In this document: one piece after another, positions 54,965 to 64,000 of the stretch | Position numbering within the stretch: position 1 is the first letter of the stretch | Layout of the letters: each line of letters starts with the position of its first letter | Source of the DNA: Verrucomicrobiales bacterium | Lineage (GTDB): Bacteria; Verrucomicrobiota; Verrucomicrobiia; Verrucomicrobiales; V1-33 | Assembly: GCA_018003315.1 (NCBI GenBank) | Contig: JAGNEJ010000007.1 | Location: forward strand, 1 to 64,000 | Direction of reading: 5' to 3' | Length of the DNA stretch: 64,000 bases | Notes under the pieces: generated by a model | Databases searched by the model: none | What the model was told of the DNA's origin: nothing | The model's input: the letters and a program-made list of their open reading frames with translations, nothing else | Position numbers and translations under genes: made by a program

Positions 54965-56509
54965 TCAGTTGCCGCGCAGCCAACCACGCAGCTTCGTTCC
55001 CAGACTGCGTTTCGCTTCGTCCCGTTCCGAGCGCACCTGGGCCAGCCGCTCGCGCACCTGGCAGAGGCTGGCCCGCGATTTTTCGAGCCTTTCCTCCAGT
55101 AGCTGGATCTTGCGCTCCGCAGCGGCCAGCGCCCTACCTGGTGCCGGGGCTCCACCCAGAACCCTCCGGGCCAGCCACGAGCGCAGCCGGTCCGGTTCAT
55201 AGGGAGGAAGCGGTGGCGGTATCCTCTCCGGCAGGCAGTCGCCGGCCAGAGCATCGCGGAGCAGTGCCCCGCGATGGAAGCTCTCCCAATGCCGACGGTT
55301 TTCGGCGGACCATTGCTGCAACTGTTTTGCGGTGATGCTGGACAGCCGGGCGGTGAATTCCTGGGGCCGGTGCCAGAGCGGAGCACCAGGCGGCAGCAGG
55401 CTGTGGCAGCCAAGGTATTCATGCTCGTAGTTGGCGTGGCCAAAAACCGGCGTTCCACTGGCCAGCGCCTCCAGCAGTCCGCGGGCTCCACCGATGGGCC
55501 AGGAACCGAGGTAGAGCGAAACGCCGAGTTCCCCCAGCGCCCCACTCAGCGACGGCACCTGGGGAAGGTGCTGGAAACGATCCTCTGCGAGATTTCGATG
55601 GCGCAGGGTTGCCGTGATTTCCTCCAGCCTCTCCTGCCCTAGCGGACCGATGTGCAGATGCCGTCCCGCAGCGGCCTCCAGTCGGTCGGCGATCATTGAA
55701 AAATAGCGGAAGTCGTAGGGAGAACAGAATTTCCCCTCATTGCCGGCGGCACAGGTTAGGAATGCGTCGCTCTCGCTGCCGCGGGAAAAATGCGTCAGGG
55801 GGCGCGACGGAAAATCGTTGGTCGTCAGGGGGAGATAGACGACCCGTGGCAGGCCGATGTGGTCGCGGCAGTGAAAAAAGGAAAAGGCGGTCAAATCGAC
55901 ATGCGCCTCGCAGTCCAGGTGCATCCCGAGTGTCAGGTGGTGGTCGGCGTGGTGGTAGAAATGCAGTCTGGGCGGGCGAACCGCAGCAGCTGCCGCCACG
56001 GCAACGGCATCTTCATGGTGGTGAAAAAGAAAAATCCGGCGACCGGCAATTTCGCACAGCCGTTTGGCGAGCCAGCGGGTTTTTTCCACCAGTCCGCCCC
56101 GCGGAGCCCATTGGAACAACACCGGCAATCCGGCAAAATGGGCAGCGGTTTCATCAGGGTCTGTTCGGTTGAAAATGTCCGTCACCAAAATGACGTGAAG
56201 TCGTCCGGGCTGAACGGAAAGGAAATCATGGAGCACTCTGGTGTGACCTCCGGCGGCATACAATTCCGTGCTGACATACACCTGCGCATCCTGCGGCAGT
56301 TCCGCTGCGGCCTCCGGCTCTGGTTGGAGAAAATGCTTTCTCCCCAAGTCGAGGCAGACGGCATCGAGATCCCTGGACTCATAGATCTGTCCGGCCACTG
56401 CAGGGTCCTCGTTGAGAACACGGACAAAGGAAACCACCGACTGGAGGGCCTCCTCCAGCATTCCGGCGTCTGCCAGACGCCGTGCCTCGGCACAGAAATC
56501 ATCGATCAT
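54965..56509 (-). CDS. Glycosyltransferase-like protein with C-terminal coiled coil
   Basis: The 514-residue protein has a glycosyltransferase-like core: YVSTELYAAGGHTRVLHDFL near residue 85, an unusual FHHHEDAVAVAAAAAV, and GSWPIGGARGLLEALASGTPVFG, which matches the donor-binding E-rich motif of retaining GT-B enzymes. The last 50 residues (AERKIQLLEERLEKSRAS...) form a basic coiled coil. I chose ATG 56509 (MIDDFCAEARR). It is first in a run with the DegT and FdtA-like genes, suggesting surface glycan or S-layer-type decoration. The acceptor is unknown. Confidence 0.75.
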   Translation of the reverse strand: MIDDFCAEARRLADAGMLEEALQSVVSFVRVLNEDPAVAGQIYESRDLDAVCLDLGRKHFLQPEPEAAAELPQDAQVYVSTELYAAGGHTRVLHDFLSVQPGRLHVILVTDIFNRTDPDETAAHFAGLPVLFQWAPRGGLVEKTRWLAKRLCEIAGRRIFLFHHHEDAVAVAAAAAVRPPRLHFYHHADHHLTLGMHLDCEAHVDLTAFSFFHCRDHIGLPRVVYLPLTTNDFPSRPLTHFSRGSESDAFLTCAAGNEGKFCSPYDFRYFSMIADRLEAAAGRHLHIGPLGQERLEEITATLRHRNLAEDRFQHLPQVPSLSGALGELGVSLYLGSWPIGGARGLLEALASGTPVFGHANYEHEYLGCHSLLPPGAPLWHRPQEFTARLSSITAKQLQQWSAENRRHWESFHRGALLRDALAGDCLPERIPPPLPPYEPDRLRSWLARRVLGGAPAPGRALAAAERKIQLLEERLEKSRASLCQVRERLAQVRSERDEAKRSLGTKLRGWLRGN

Positions 56510-56584
56510 CTGGGCACAGCATCCGCCTTTCCCCATGCCGTGCAAGCCACTTCCTGACCAATCCCCGGGCGGACAACTGGCAGC

Positions 56585-57580
56585 TTGCCGACGCGGCGGA
56601 TTGCGCGTCCATTTGCCGGAATGCCTCCGCGCAACCGACAGCCTCACCATTCATCCGCATCCGGCGATGTCCTGGAACGGCTGCGGCGGGCAATCCAGCG
56701 CAGGGAACCACTGGCAAACGCCGCCGGGAGTGCCACCAATGCGTGGCGCCTCTGCGACGGCAGCGGCGACGGCATTCCAGGCGTTTTCATCGACAGTTTT
56801 GCCGGCCACTGGGCGGTGCAGACCAAGGGTGTTCCATTTCCAGAGGATCTGGTGCAGACGCCAGATCTGGGCTGGCAGTCACTGTGGTGGAAACGGCTGG
56901 ACCAGCATCAAAAGGAGGCCCCGCTTTGCGTGGCAGGACAGCAAGCTGCGGAGGTTGTCATTCTGGAGAACGGGCTTCAATTCCGCATTGATTTCCAAGC
57001 GGGCTACTCGCTGGGAATTTTCCTGGACCAGCGGGAGCAGCGCCGCGTGGTTCGGCAGTCGTGCCGCCGCGGCCAGCGGGTGCTCAACCTGTTTGCCTAC
57101 ACCTGTGCTTTCAGTGTCGCCGCTGCCGCCGCCGGTGCGGTCGCGGAGAGCATCGACCTCTCACGGCCTTGCCTGGACTGGGGCCAGCAGAATTTTCTGC
57201 TCAATGGCATCGATCCCGCCGGACATTTTTTCTGCAGGGGTGACGCCTTCGACTGGCTGCGCCGCCTCGCCAACAAGCAGCGGCGATATGAACTTGTCAT
57301 CCTCGATCCACCCACGTTCTCACGAAACGATGCCGGAAAACTCTGGCGGGTGGAGCGCGACTATGCATCGCTGGTGGCCGCTGCGCTGACGGTTCTGGCA
57401 CCGTCTGGACGCCTGTTGTGCTGCACCAATCAGATGGGACTTTCAGCCGCCGCATTCGACCGCCTGCTGCAGGAGGGCTGCGCACTGGGCGGACGCCGGG
57501 TCATCCGCTCGAAGCCCGGCTGCGTGCCGCCTGACTTCACGGCACCGCCCGGCCTGCACATCCGCTGGCTGGATTTTTGA
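56585..57580 (+). CDS. RlmI/RlmK-like class I SAM methyltransferase
   Basis: The 331-residue protein resembles the 23S rRNA m5C1962 methyltransferase family. RLCDGSGDGIPGVFIDSF is the typical N-terminal region, FLDQREQRR and RVLNLFAYTCAFSVAAAAAGA bind AdoMet, and VILDPPTFSR is the catalytic-type motif. The expected PUA domain seems reduced. The start at 56585 is uncertain; ATG 56621 is an alternative. The gene is divergent from the glycosyltransferase. Confidence 0.85.
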   Translation: MPTRRIARPFAGMPPRNRQPHHSSASGDVLERLRRAIQRREPLANAAGSATNAWRLCDGSGDGIPGVFIDSFAGHWAVQTKGVPFPEDLVQTPDLGWQSLWWKRLDQHQKEAPLCVAGQQAAEVVILENGLQFRIDFQAGYSLGIFLDQREQRRVVRQSCRRGQRVLNLFAYTCAFSVAAAAAGAVAESIDLSRPCLDWGQQNFLLNGIDPAGHFFCRGDAFDWLRRLANKQRRYELVILDPPTFSRNDAGKLWRVERDYASLVAAALTVLAPSGRLLCCTNQMGLSAAAFDRLLQEGCALGGRRVIRSKPGCVPPDFTAPPGLHIRWLDF

Positions 57581-57594
57581 GGCAGCCTGACCAT

Positions 57595-59994
57595 TCAAAA
57601 AATCCGCACCGTCCACGCGCCGGACGGCTTGGTCCGCAGTTCCAGCACGGACAGCCGCTGGGTGTCGCGCCGGGGAAAACTGGACCGGGAAAGCTCCCAC
57701 GCATTTTCAGGAGCGAAATAGCCCTCTGGCTGTTCGGCAGAGAAGGCCGGCAGCGAAAGGACGGCGTCGAAGCCCAGCGTGTTTTGTCCGGCTTCCACCA
57801 GACTCCACTGGTGGAGGTAAAAGTAATTCCGCGGAATGTCGATGCGGACAAGGCGGCGGCCCGCCGACTCGGTGGCGACCGAGGCGCGGAAATGCGCGGA
57901 GTTCAGCTCGCGGTCATAGCCGTTGCCAAAAATGGCCGGATGCGGCTGACGCACGCTGGCCGGGCCGTCCTGCCAGGGAATGTCCACAGAAAGCAAGTCC
58001 ACAAAGCCCGGCTTGCCGCGGTCTCCAGGAGCACGGGCATCAATGCTCAGGGACACGGTGGCCGATGGCAGGGCTGCGCTGCGTTGTTCGGGCAGCGGCG
58101 GGAGTTCAAAACTGGTGTACAGCCCCACCGCATCGGCCTTGACCATGACGGTGGGCATGAACTGGCCAGGCGGCTTTTTCTCCGTTCCGGATGCACCAGG
58201 TGTCAGGGGGTATTTTTCACCGAGCCCCAGATTGCGCGTTGCTTCAATGGTGCGGAGAAACAGGTACTGCCGTTCACCACTTTTCAGCGTCACCTTGAAC
58301 GGCTCACGCAGTGGGCTGGGGCCCGCAGTCGGAATGGGAACGCGCAGCCGAAGTGGTTTGGTGGACTTTCCCTCAACCGCGACTTCCAGATCGTACGAGC
58401 GGGCAAGCCAGTGCACCGTGGCGGTGCCATGGAACGGTTCCTGCTCCAGATTCACCAGGGTGCAGTCCAGCGAGAGGTCGCCGGCGATTCCTTCCTGACG
58501 TCCGATGGGGATTTCCATGGCGATGGGCAGCACGCCGGCATCCACATCAAGCAGCCGGGAGAAGATTCCGTCATGCAGGACAAAACTCACCGTCACGGAT
58601 TCACCGCAATAGGCATTGGAGCCGGTGGCAGCCAGCGGGCCAAGCGGCAGGCGCATGGTGCGCCGTCCGGAAAATTCCTTCACGGCAAAGGTCGGCTCCT
58701 CTGCAAGCTGCCACTGGCTGTCCACAGGCAGCACGGAAAGCACCACCCCAGTCACGGCTGCTGGCGGCCTCGAATCAGCCGCATCCACCGCAGCGTGACC
58801 GGATGTCAGAGGATGCTGTTTGGCGGCCGGGGAGACGGGCGGTGCCGAGAACTTTTCCGCTTCCGCATCCGGTGCGGGAGGCTGGGGCATATTCGCTGCG
58901 GGGCCGCCATGGGCTTGCGGATTGGCTGCCAATTTTGGCTCTGCAGGCTCGTGGAGCGTGAGCAGCAGGGAGGGAAACTTTGAGGGCGCATCCGCCAGCA
59001 CCAGCCCTGCGGTTGGATGAAACGAGTCCTCCATTTCACCGGAAAAAAGACTCTCCCAGACCGCATTGGCAATGGTTTCATGCCCCGCGGCATTTGGATG
59101 CAGCGCATCCAATTTTCCCTCGTGCCGGTAGGATTTTGCCACGGCATCCAGAAAAACCTGCCAGGCCGTTTTTTCATCCGGTGCAGCCTCCTGTGCGACC
59201 CGGCCCAGGGCCTTGCCCGCATCGGCAAAAAGCACCCCCGCTTTTCCAGCAATCTGCCGTGCGGCGCGGGCAAACGGCCGGGTTCGGGCCAGTTGCAGGG
59301 GGGAACCGAAAATCAACGGCGGCCCCACCACAATGAGATCCGCCTGGTGCGACCGGCACAGGCCTACCACAGCCTCCAGCGACTGCCGGAATGCGGCGAC
59401 CGGCGCATTGCTGTTGGCATCATTGGTGCCAAACATGAACAGCACCAGGTCGGGGTTGTAGTCAAAGGCTCCGGTCGTCAGCGGTTGGAGCGCCTGCACG
59501 GCGGTGGCTCCATCCCGTGCAAAAGAATGCAGGACGATCTCCGGCCCTCCCGCGATGCGCGCCAGGAGTGGCGGCACCTCGCCGCGCGGCGGCAGGCTCG
59601 GCGGGGATTCCAAAGTTTCGGTCGCCACGGCCCCCAGCCCAGTGTTCTCCCTGGCAAATGCATCCCGTACGCTTCCGGTGAAAAAAAACCGATCCGCCAG
59701 CCGCTGCAGAAAAACGTGGTGCCAGGATTTCTCCCGGCGATGGCAGTCTGCGGCGGGCGTGTAGTAGTTGCTGATGCTGTCACCCAGCACCACCACCCGC
59801 ACCCGGTGGCGTCGCAGCAGTTTCGGAAACGTGCGGGGCAGGTATTGCGTGAGCCGCGCTGTCTCGGCCGTGCTGAGCCCGGCATCTTCCGCGGCAACCT
59901 CCTGGGCTGGCATGGCACCGGACAGCACCGCGCCCAGCAACCCGCAGATGACAAGCAGAGCCAGGGTTGGGAGACTGGAATCGGAACGCCGCAT
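57595..59994 (-). CDS. Secreted SGNH/GDSL hydrolase, large
   Basis: The 799-residue protein has a signal peptide or anchor (LALLVICGLLGAVLSGA), then an SGNH hydrolase domain (about 60-320): block I VVLGDSISN, block III MFGTNDAN and block V DALHPNAAGHE with the catalytic His. A Pro/Ala-rich linker near 350-410 leads to a C-terminal beta-rich region with DHGIFS-like and SFELPPLPEQ segments and no known domain. Such enzymes deacylate carbohydrates or lipids at the cell surface. The substrate is unknown. It is convergent with the RlmI-like gene. Confidence 0.87.
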   Translation of the reverse strand: MRRSDSSLPTLALLVICGLLGAVLSGAMPAQEVAAEDAGLSTAETARLTQYLPRTFPKLLRRHRVRVVVLGDSISNYYTPAADCHRREKSWHHVFLQRLADRFFFTGSVRDAFARENTGLGAVATETLESPPSLPPRGEVPPLLARIAGGPEIVLHSFARDGATAVQALQPLTTGAFDYNPDLVLFMFGTNDANSNAPVAAFRQSLEAVVGLCRSHQADLIVVGPPLIFGSPLQLARTRPFARAARQIAGKAGVLFADAGKALGRVAQEAAPDEKTAWQVFLDAVAKSYRHEGKLDALHPNAAGHETIANAVWESLFSGEMEDSFHPTAGLVLADAPSKFPSLLLTLHEPAEPKLAANPQAHGGPAANMPQPPAPDAEAEKFSAPPVSPAAKQHPLTSGHAAVDAADSRPPAAVTGVVLSVLPVDSQWQLAEEPTFAVKEFSGRRTMRLPLGPLAATGSNAYCGESVTVSFVLHDGIFSRLLDVDAGVLPIAMEIPIGRQEGIAGDLSLDCTLVNLEQEPFHGTATVHWLARSYDLEVAVEGKSTKPLRLRVPIPTAGPSPLREPFKVTLKSGERQYLFLRTIEATRNLGLGEKYPLTPGASGTEKKPPGQFMPTVMVKADAVGLYTSFELPPLPEQRSAALPSATVSLSIDARAPGDRGKPGFVDLLSVDIPWQDGPASVRQPHPAIFGNGYDRELNSAHFRASVATESAGRRLVRIDIPRNYFYLHQWSLVEAGQNTLGFDAVLSLPAFSAEQPEGYFAPENAWELSRSSFPRRDTQRLSVLELRTKPSGAWTVRIF

Positions 59995-60142
59995 CAGGTG
60001 AAGAAACCACTAGCTCTTGCACTGGATGCCATGCGGCGCAACTGGCGAAGAATAAAACACCCGGCATTTTCCACCGCATCGCCGTCTTCCGATCCCATGC
60101 GGCAAGACCTCCACACCAAACCCATTTTCCCGACTCCACCCT

Positions 60143-60757
60143 TCAGCAGCAACCCAAAGCGCCCCGCAACTCATTGATGATTTCGGGGGGAATGGCAAAG
60201 GTGACGCCCGGCGACCCGAGGTTGAGCAAAAAGCCATGATTGGCATATCGCTTGAGCAGTGCCTCTCCCGATTTTTCCAGGATTTCCGGATAGTCCTTTC
60301 CCTCGGTTTTCTGTCCATCCTGGGCCCGGAAAAGATTCGTGAAGACGGCGACGTACGGGACATCCGTGCCGGAAATGAGGATTTCACCACCGGGCTTTGC
60401 CAGAAGGCAGAGAGGACTGGCACCCAGAATGGCGAGGAATCGCGGATAGAGCTGCTTGCAGCCGTTGCGCCGGAGCAGAATGCCCTCATCCAGCGCGCTG
60501 CGCCCCAGCAGGGATTCGTATCCGTAAAATTCACACTCTTCCCGGCTTGGCGAGTTGCTCCGCGGTTCCGGATGATAGGCTAGGGGAATGCCCATGCCTT
60601 CCAGGCGGCGAGTCAACTCCTCTTCGAGGATCAGATTCCATCTGGCGTGGCCTTCGGCCATTCGCACCGGCAGCAGCCACCCTGGGGCGATGGATTCGGC
60701 CTGTGCTGCGGAGCGGTGCAGCGGAGCCGGCGTTTTGCGCTTCAAAAATGTGAGCAT
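60143..60757 (-). CDS. Conserved-looking protein of unknown function
   Basis: The 204-residue protein starts at ATG 60757 (MLTFLKRKTPAPLHRS). It shows a regular soluble composition with EECEFYGYESLL, LLRRNGCKQLYPRFLAILG and ISGTDVPYVAVFTNLF, but I do not recognise a family. It lies downstream of rbfA on the same strand with a 124-bp gap, so it may be cotranscribed with the translation cluster. An earlier start is possible but would overlap rbfA. Confidence 0.75.
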   Translation of the reverse strand: MLTFLKRKTPAPLHRSAAQAESIAPGWLLPVRMAEGHARWNLILEEELTRRLEGMGIPLAYHPEPRSNSPSREECEFYGYESLLGRSALDEGILLRRNGCKQLYPRFLAILGASPLCLLAKPGGEILISGTDVPYVAVFTNLFRAQDGQKTEGKDYPEILEKSGEALLKRYANHGFLLNLGSPGVTFAIPPEIINELRGALGCC

Positions 60758-60881
60758 CGGGTGCGTTGCAAGTGCGGCTCCACCTCTGGCCGGGCGGGCA
60801 GCGGCGTTGTTTGATGGAATAACAATTGATGATGGACGGATGGAGCGGCTGTTCCTCATCGAAGAAGTCGGGAAAAACCGG

Positions 60882-61268
60882 CTAGTCCCGTTCCGGTTCC
60901 GGCAGCAGTTCCTTCCATGCGTCCGGGCCAATCTGTTCATCGATTTCCTGCATGATGCGAGTGACCCTGACACCGCGCTCCACACTGTGGTCGAGCTTGA
61001 AATGGAGCTGCGGGGTCCGTTTCAGGACAATGCGGCTCATCAGCCGCCGTTGAATGAGGCCGTGCTTTTCATTCAGTTGCGCCACCGCGTCGTTCTGTTG
61101 CGGTTCGCCGCCGATCACCCCGATGTAAACATGGCAGTGGCGGAGATCCGGCGTAATGTCCACGGCATTGACGGTCACCAGAATCCCGGAAAAATCAAAG
61201 TCCCTCTGCAGAATGGTTCCCAACTCCCGCTGGATCAGTTCATTGACTCTGGGCAGACGGTTTTTCAT
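60882..61268 (-). CDS. rbfA: Ribosome-binding factor A
   Basis: The 128-residue protein matches RbfA: RVNELIQRELGTIL at the start, DLRHCHVYIGV in the KH-like domain, and RIVLKRTPQLHFKLDHSVERG at the end. It helps mature 16S rRNA in the 30S subunit, especially in the cold. It follows infB by 64 bp, the usual order. Confidence 0.95.
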   Translation of the reverse strand: MKNRLPRVNELIQRELGTILQRDFDFSGILVTVNAVDITPDLRHCHVYIGVIGGEPQQNDAVAQLNEKHGLIQRRLMSRIVLKRTPQLHFKLDHSVERGVRVTRIMQEIDEQIGPDAWKELLPEPERD

Positions 61269-61332
61269 GACGAAACGGATGGTTCCTGACGCTGATCGAG
61301 TCTGAGAACTGCACGGAAGCAGCAGGGCTGCC

Positions 61333-63753
61333 CTACAGCGTTTGGGCGATCTTCTCCAGTTCGTAACACTCGATGATGTCGCCTTCCTCGTAGTCGTTGA
61401 AATCCCCGAGTCGAATGCCGCACTCCAGTCCATTGCGCACTTCGGTGACATCCTCCGTGAAGCGGCGCAACGTGTGAAATCCCCCATCGTAAACGGGAAC
61501 TTTCTCCTTGCCGCGGAGCACCCGGGCCCGGGCTGAGCGGACAATGCGTCCATTCTGCACCACGCAGCCGCCAACCTTGCCCTTGTTGACCTTGAACACT
61601 TGTTTGATGAGGGCGTGCCCCAGCGTTTTTTCCCGGGTTTCCGGTGCCAGCAAGCCCAGCATCGCCTCCTTCACCTGGTCGAACAGTTCGTAAATGATGG
61701 AGAAGAGCTTGATCTGCACGCCTTCTGCCTTGGCGGCTTTTACGGCCTTGCCTTCCACCTTGGTGTTGAAACCGATGATGACGGCATTGGAAGCGCTGGC
61801 CAGCAGCACATCATTTTCGGAAATGGGACCCACTGCCGAATGCAGCAGTTCCAGCTTGATCTTCGCGGATTTGATGTCCTGCAGTTGTCCGATGATGGCT
61901 TCGAGGGAGCCCTGGACATCACTCTTCAAGATGACCCGCAGCGATTGCTTCTCCCCATCCGCCATTTGCGCGAAAAGCGTTTCCAAGGTGGCCCGGCGTG
62001 GCGTGGACAGTTTTTCCAACCGCTGCTCCTCGCTGCGCTGCTCGCTCAGCTTTTTGGCTTCGCGTTCATCCATCACCACGAGTTCATCCCCGACATTGGG
62101 CATGGCGCTGAAACCGATCACTTCGACCGGAATGGCGGGTCCGGCTTCCTTTACCGGCTGGCCGCGATCGTTGAGCATGCCTTTCACTTTTCCAAAAAGA
62201 GCACCGCAGATGAAACTGGCACCGGCCTTCAGTGTGCCCGTGCTGGGGATCACCGTCGCGCTGGGGCCTTTGCCGGGCTCGATGCGTGATTCCACGATGA
62301 CCGCCCGACACGGAGCCGCTGGATTTGCCTTGAGTTCGAGCACCTCCGCCTCCAGCAGCACATGTTCCAAGAGTTCCGCGATGCCCGTGCCCTTGAGTGC
62401 GGACACCGGCAGGACTGCGGTGGCTCCACCCCAGTCTTCAGGTTGGAGCCCCTGCTCCTGCAACTGGGCCTTGACCCGGTCAGGATTGGCGGAATTGAGG
62501 TCCATTTTGTTCATGGCCACGACGATCTGAACGCCCGCCGCCTTGGCGTGGGAGATCGACTCCAGCGTTTGCGGCATCAGGCCATCATCCGCGGCCACCA
62601 CCAGGATGACGATGTCCGTCAGATTCGCGCCGCGAGCGCGCATTTGGGTGAAGGCGGCGTGGCCGGGTGTGTCCAGGAAAGTGACTTTCTGGCCGTTGTG
62701 CTCCACGCTGTAGGCACCAACGTGCTGGGTGATGCCGCCGGCCTCACCCGCCGCCACCCGGGTTTTACGAATGCAGTCGAGCAGACTGGTTTTTCCGTGG
62801 TCCACATGTCCCATGACCGTGACGATCGGCGGACGCGGCAGCAGAACTTCGGCAACTTCCACCGGCGGTGGAGGCGGTTCGATGGGTTTTTCTTCCTTGT
62901 GGATACCACCGCCTTCCTTGCGTTTTTCCCGTTCAAAGACAAAGCCGTGACGCTCGCAAATTTTGGCCACCCACTCCACCTCCAGCAGGCTGTTGATGTT
63001 GACGAAATGCTCCATCTCCATCAGCTCCGCGACCAGTTTGAACCCCTTGATCTGAAGCCGATCCGCCAGTTCCCGCAGGGTAATGGGCGTCTTGAGGTTG
63101 ATGATTTTGGATTCCGCTTCACCGCCTCCCGGGATTTCAGCAGTGAGGACTGGGGGTTCCTCCGACTGGCCAATGGAGGGCACCACGGCGGGGGGGTGGG
63201 AACCTTTTTCAAGAATGGCGGTCAACGCAGCCCGGTGCGCTTCTTTTTTCTCCTCCTTCTCCTGTAGAATTCTAGAAATGGCCGGCAGCACCGCGGGCTT
63301 GGCGGCGGCCGCGGCGGCGGCTTCCTCCTTGCGTTTTGCTTCACGATTTTTTGCCCGCTGCGCCTTGTTTTCATCCTCGTCGAAGAGGGAGAGGGCATTT
63401 TTCTTTTGTTCGTCCAGCTGGGAAGCTTTCGGAGGCTCTGGCGCGGCGGCAGGTGCTGGTGCGGCGGGTGCCTTCCGTTGACCGATTTTTGGCATGGCCG
63501 CGGAACCGGCCTGAGCGGCAGTTCCAGCGCCCTCGCCCCGGCGCTTTTTTGGCTTTTCCTCCAGCAAGTCCAGTGTTCCACCGGCCCGCAGGGACGAGAT
63601 CGTATTTTTTTTCGGAGTAGTCTCCGGAGTTTCAGCGTCGGACTTGCCGACTTCAGCCGAGTCAGAAGCAGGGGCAGCCGACCGCTTCCTTCCAGATTTC
63701 ACGGAAGGAGCTTCGGCACTCGTAGGGGGTGGAGCTTTCGGTTTGGCGGGCAT
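61333..63753 (-). CDS. infB: Translation initiation factor IF-2
   Basis: The 806-residue GTPase brings initiator tRNA to the 30S subunit. The N-terminal third is charged and Ala/Pro-rich. Then come G1 ([11 protein letters not shown], near residue 316), G3 (DTPGHAAF) and G4 (NKMD), domain II and the C-terminal [18 protein letters not shown] region. I use ATG 63753 ([12 protein letters not shown]), since the frame upstream overlaps nusA in another frame. The gene follows nusA by 46 bp. Confidence 0.96.
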   Translation of the reverse strand: MPAKPKAPPPTSAEAPSVKSGRKRSAAPASDSAEVGKSDAETPETTPKKNTISSLRAGGTLDLLEEKPKKRRGEGAGTAAQAGSAAMPKIGQRKAPAAPAPAAAPEPPKASQLDEQKKNALSLFDEDENKAQRAKNREAKRKEEAAAAAAAKPAVLPAISRILQEKEEKKEAHRAALTAILEKGSHPPAVVPSIGQSEEPPVLTAEIPGGGEAESKIINLKTPITLRELADRLQIKGFKLVAELMEMEHFVNINSLLEVEWVAKICERHGFVFEREKRKEGGGIHKEEKPIEPPPPPVEVAEVLLPRPPIVTVMGHVDHGKTSLLDCIRKTRVAAGEAGGITQHVGAYSVEHNGQKVTFLDTPGHAAFTQMRARGANLTDIVILVVAADDGLMPQTLESISHAKAAGVQIVVAMNKMDLNSANPDRVKAQLQEQGLQPEDWGGATAVLPVSALKGTGIAELLEHVLLEAEVLELKANPAAPCRAVIVESRIEPGKGPSATVIPSTGTLKAGASFICGALFGKVKGMLNDRGQPVKEAGPAIPVEVIGFSAMPNVGDELVVMDEREAKKLSEQRSEEQRLEKLSTPRRATLETLFAQMADGEKQSLRVILKSDVQGSLEAIIGQLQDIKSAKIKLELLHSAVGPISENDVLLASASNAVIIGFNTKVEGKAVKAAKAEGVQIKLFSIIYELFDQVKEAMLGLLAPETREKTLGHALIKQVFKVNKGKVGGCVVQNGRIVRSARARVLRGKEKVPVYDGGFHTLRRFTEDVTEVRNGLECGIRLGDFNDYEEGDIIECYELEKIAQTL

Positions 63754-63799
63754 GTAACGGTTTTTGACTGCGCATGGCTCGGAGCGGGTTGGTTTCCCT

Positions 63800-64000
63800 T
63801 TAGGCGGACTCCGCGTCCACTCCGAATTTGGTCCGGGCCTTCCTGATGATGGCTTCCGCTTCCTCGCTTCCCGAACCAAGAATTTCGGCAACATCGGTGG
63901 CATCAGCCCCAGTAGCAAGTAATTCCAGACTATTCATGCCTCCGCGCACCAAATGCAGGGCGATTTCTGGGTCGATTTCCAATTGTTTGGCCAGCACGTC
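63800..64000 (-). CDS. nusA: NusA C-terminal fragment (cut by window edge)
   Basis: The last 66 residues of a protein end with HLVRGGMNSLELLATG and AEAIIRKARTKFGVDAESA, a helix-hairpin-helix style segment. Position immediately upstream of infB and rbfA makes NusA the expected gene; the fragment itself is too short to prove it. NusA controls transcription pausing and termination. Confidence 0.8.
   Translation of the reverse strand, partial: DVLAKQLEIDPEIALHLVRGGMNSLELLATGADATDVAEILGSGSEEAEAIIRKARTKFGVDAESA

Noticed and set aside
1-64000. CRISPR array, rRNA operon or prophage genes
   Set aside because: No spaced direct repeats, rRNA sequence, integrase or structural phage genes were seen in the window.

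Overview
The window is GC-rich bacterial chromosome, most likely from a member of the Verrucomicrobiota. The best taxonomic hints are a PVC-type membrane-bound dehydrogenase/haem protein (42394-45168), the DUF5060/DUF4038 glycosidase-like protein (16081-17757), a large SGNH hydrolase, and a 512-residue multicopy-type protein (45214-46752) that I associate with planctomycetes and verrucomicrobia. This assignment is inference; no rRNA gene is present. Both window ends cut genes: a DNA methyltransferase at the left and nusA at the right.

Region 1 (1-13516) is a defence island next to a tRNA-Pro gene (13806-13883). Reading leftwards it holds a 1720-residue DEAD/DEAH helicase with a C-terminal DUF1998 domain, a SNF2-type helicase resembling DrmD, an oppositely oriented HTH antitoxin/PIN toxin pair, an AlbA_2/ATPase gene, and an Eco57I/DrmMI-like adenine methyltransferase. 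This looks like a DISARM-related system. Between the SNF2 and methylase genes lie two adjoining relics, a copy of the methylase 5' end and a copy of the helicase 3' end, joined at a 5-bp microhomology. The simplest reading is that two versions of the locus, one with the PIN module and one with the AlbA_2 gene in the same slot, were fused end to end.

Region 2 (14-35 kb) is mostly housekeeping: ferritin, cysteine desulfurase, a secreted glycosidase-like protein, HtrA protease translationally coupled to an orphan DNA methyltransferase, ndk, the AddB/AddA repair nuclease-helicase, trpD, a WalJ-like metallo-beta-lactamase-fold protein, an AsmA-like envelope protein and cardiolipin synthase.

Region 3 (34-40 kb) is more unusual. 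A protein with a degenerate Mrr nuclease domain joined to a bactofilin domain is divergently transcribed from a giant FHA-plus-membrane protein across an AT-rich spacer. A secreted protein with a caspase-like His/Cys motif pair and a candidate terminated small RNA follow.

Region 4 (40-64 kb) contains rnhB-yraN, pssA, a rhodanese fusion, the PVC haem protein, the possible mobile gene, an AMP-binding ligase, a HAD phosphatase, two coupled SPFH proteins, a peroxiredoxin with a clear terminator, a PhnP-like hydrolase, a deoxyhexose-modifying pair (FdtA/FdtB-like) with a glycosyltransferase, an RlmI-like methyltransferase, an SGNH hydrolase, and the conserved nusA-infB-rbfA translation cluster.
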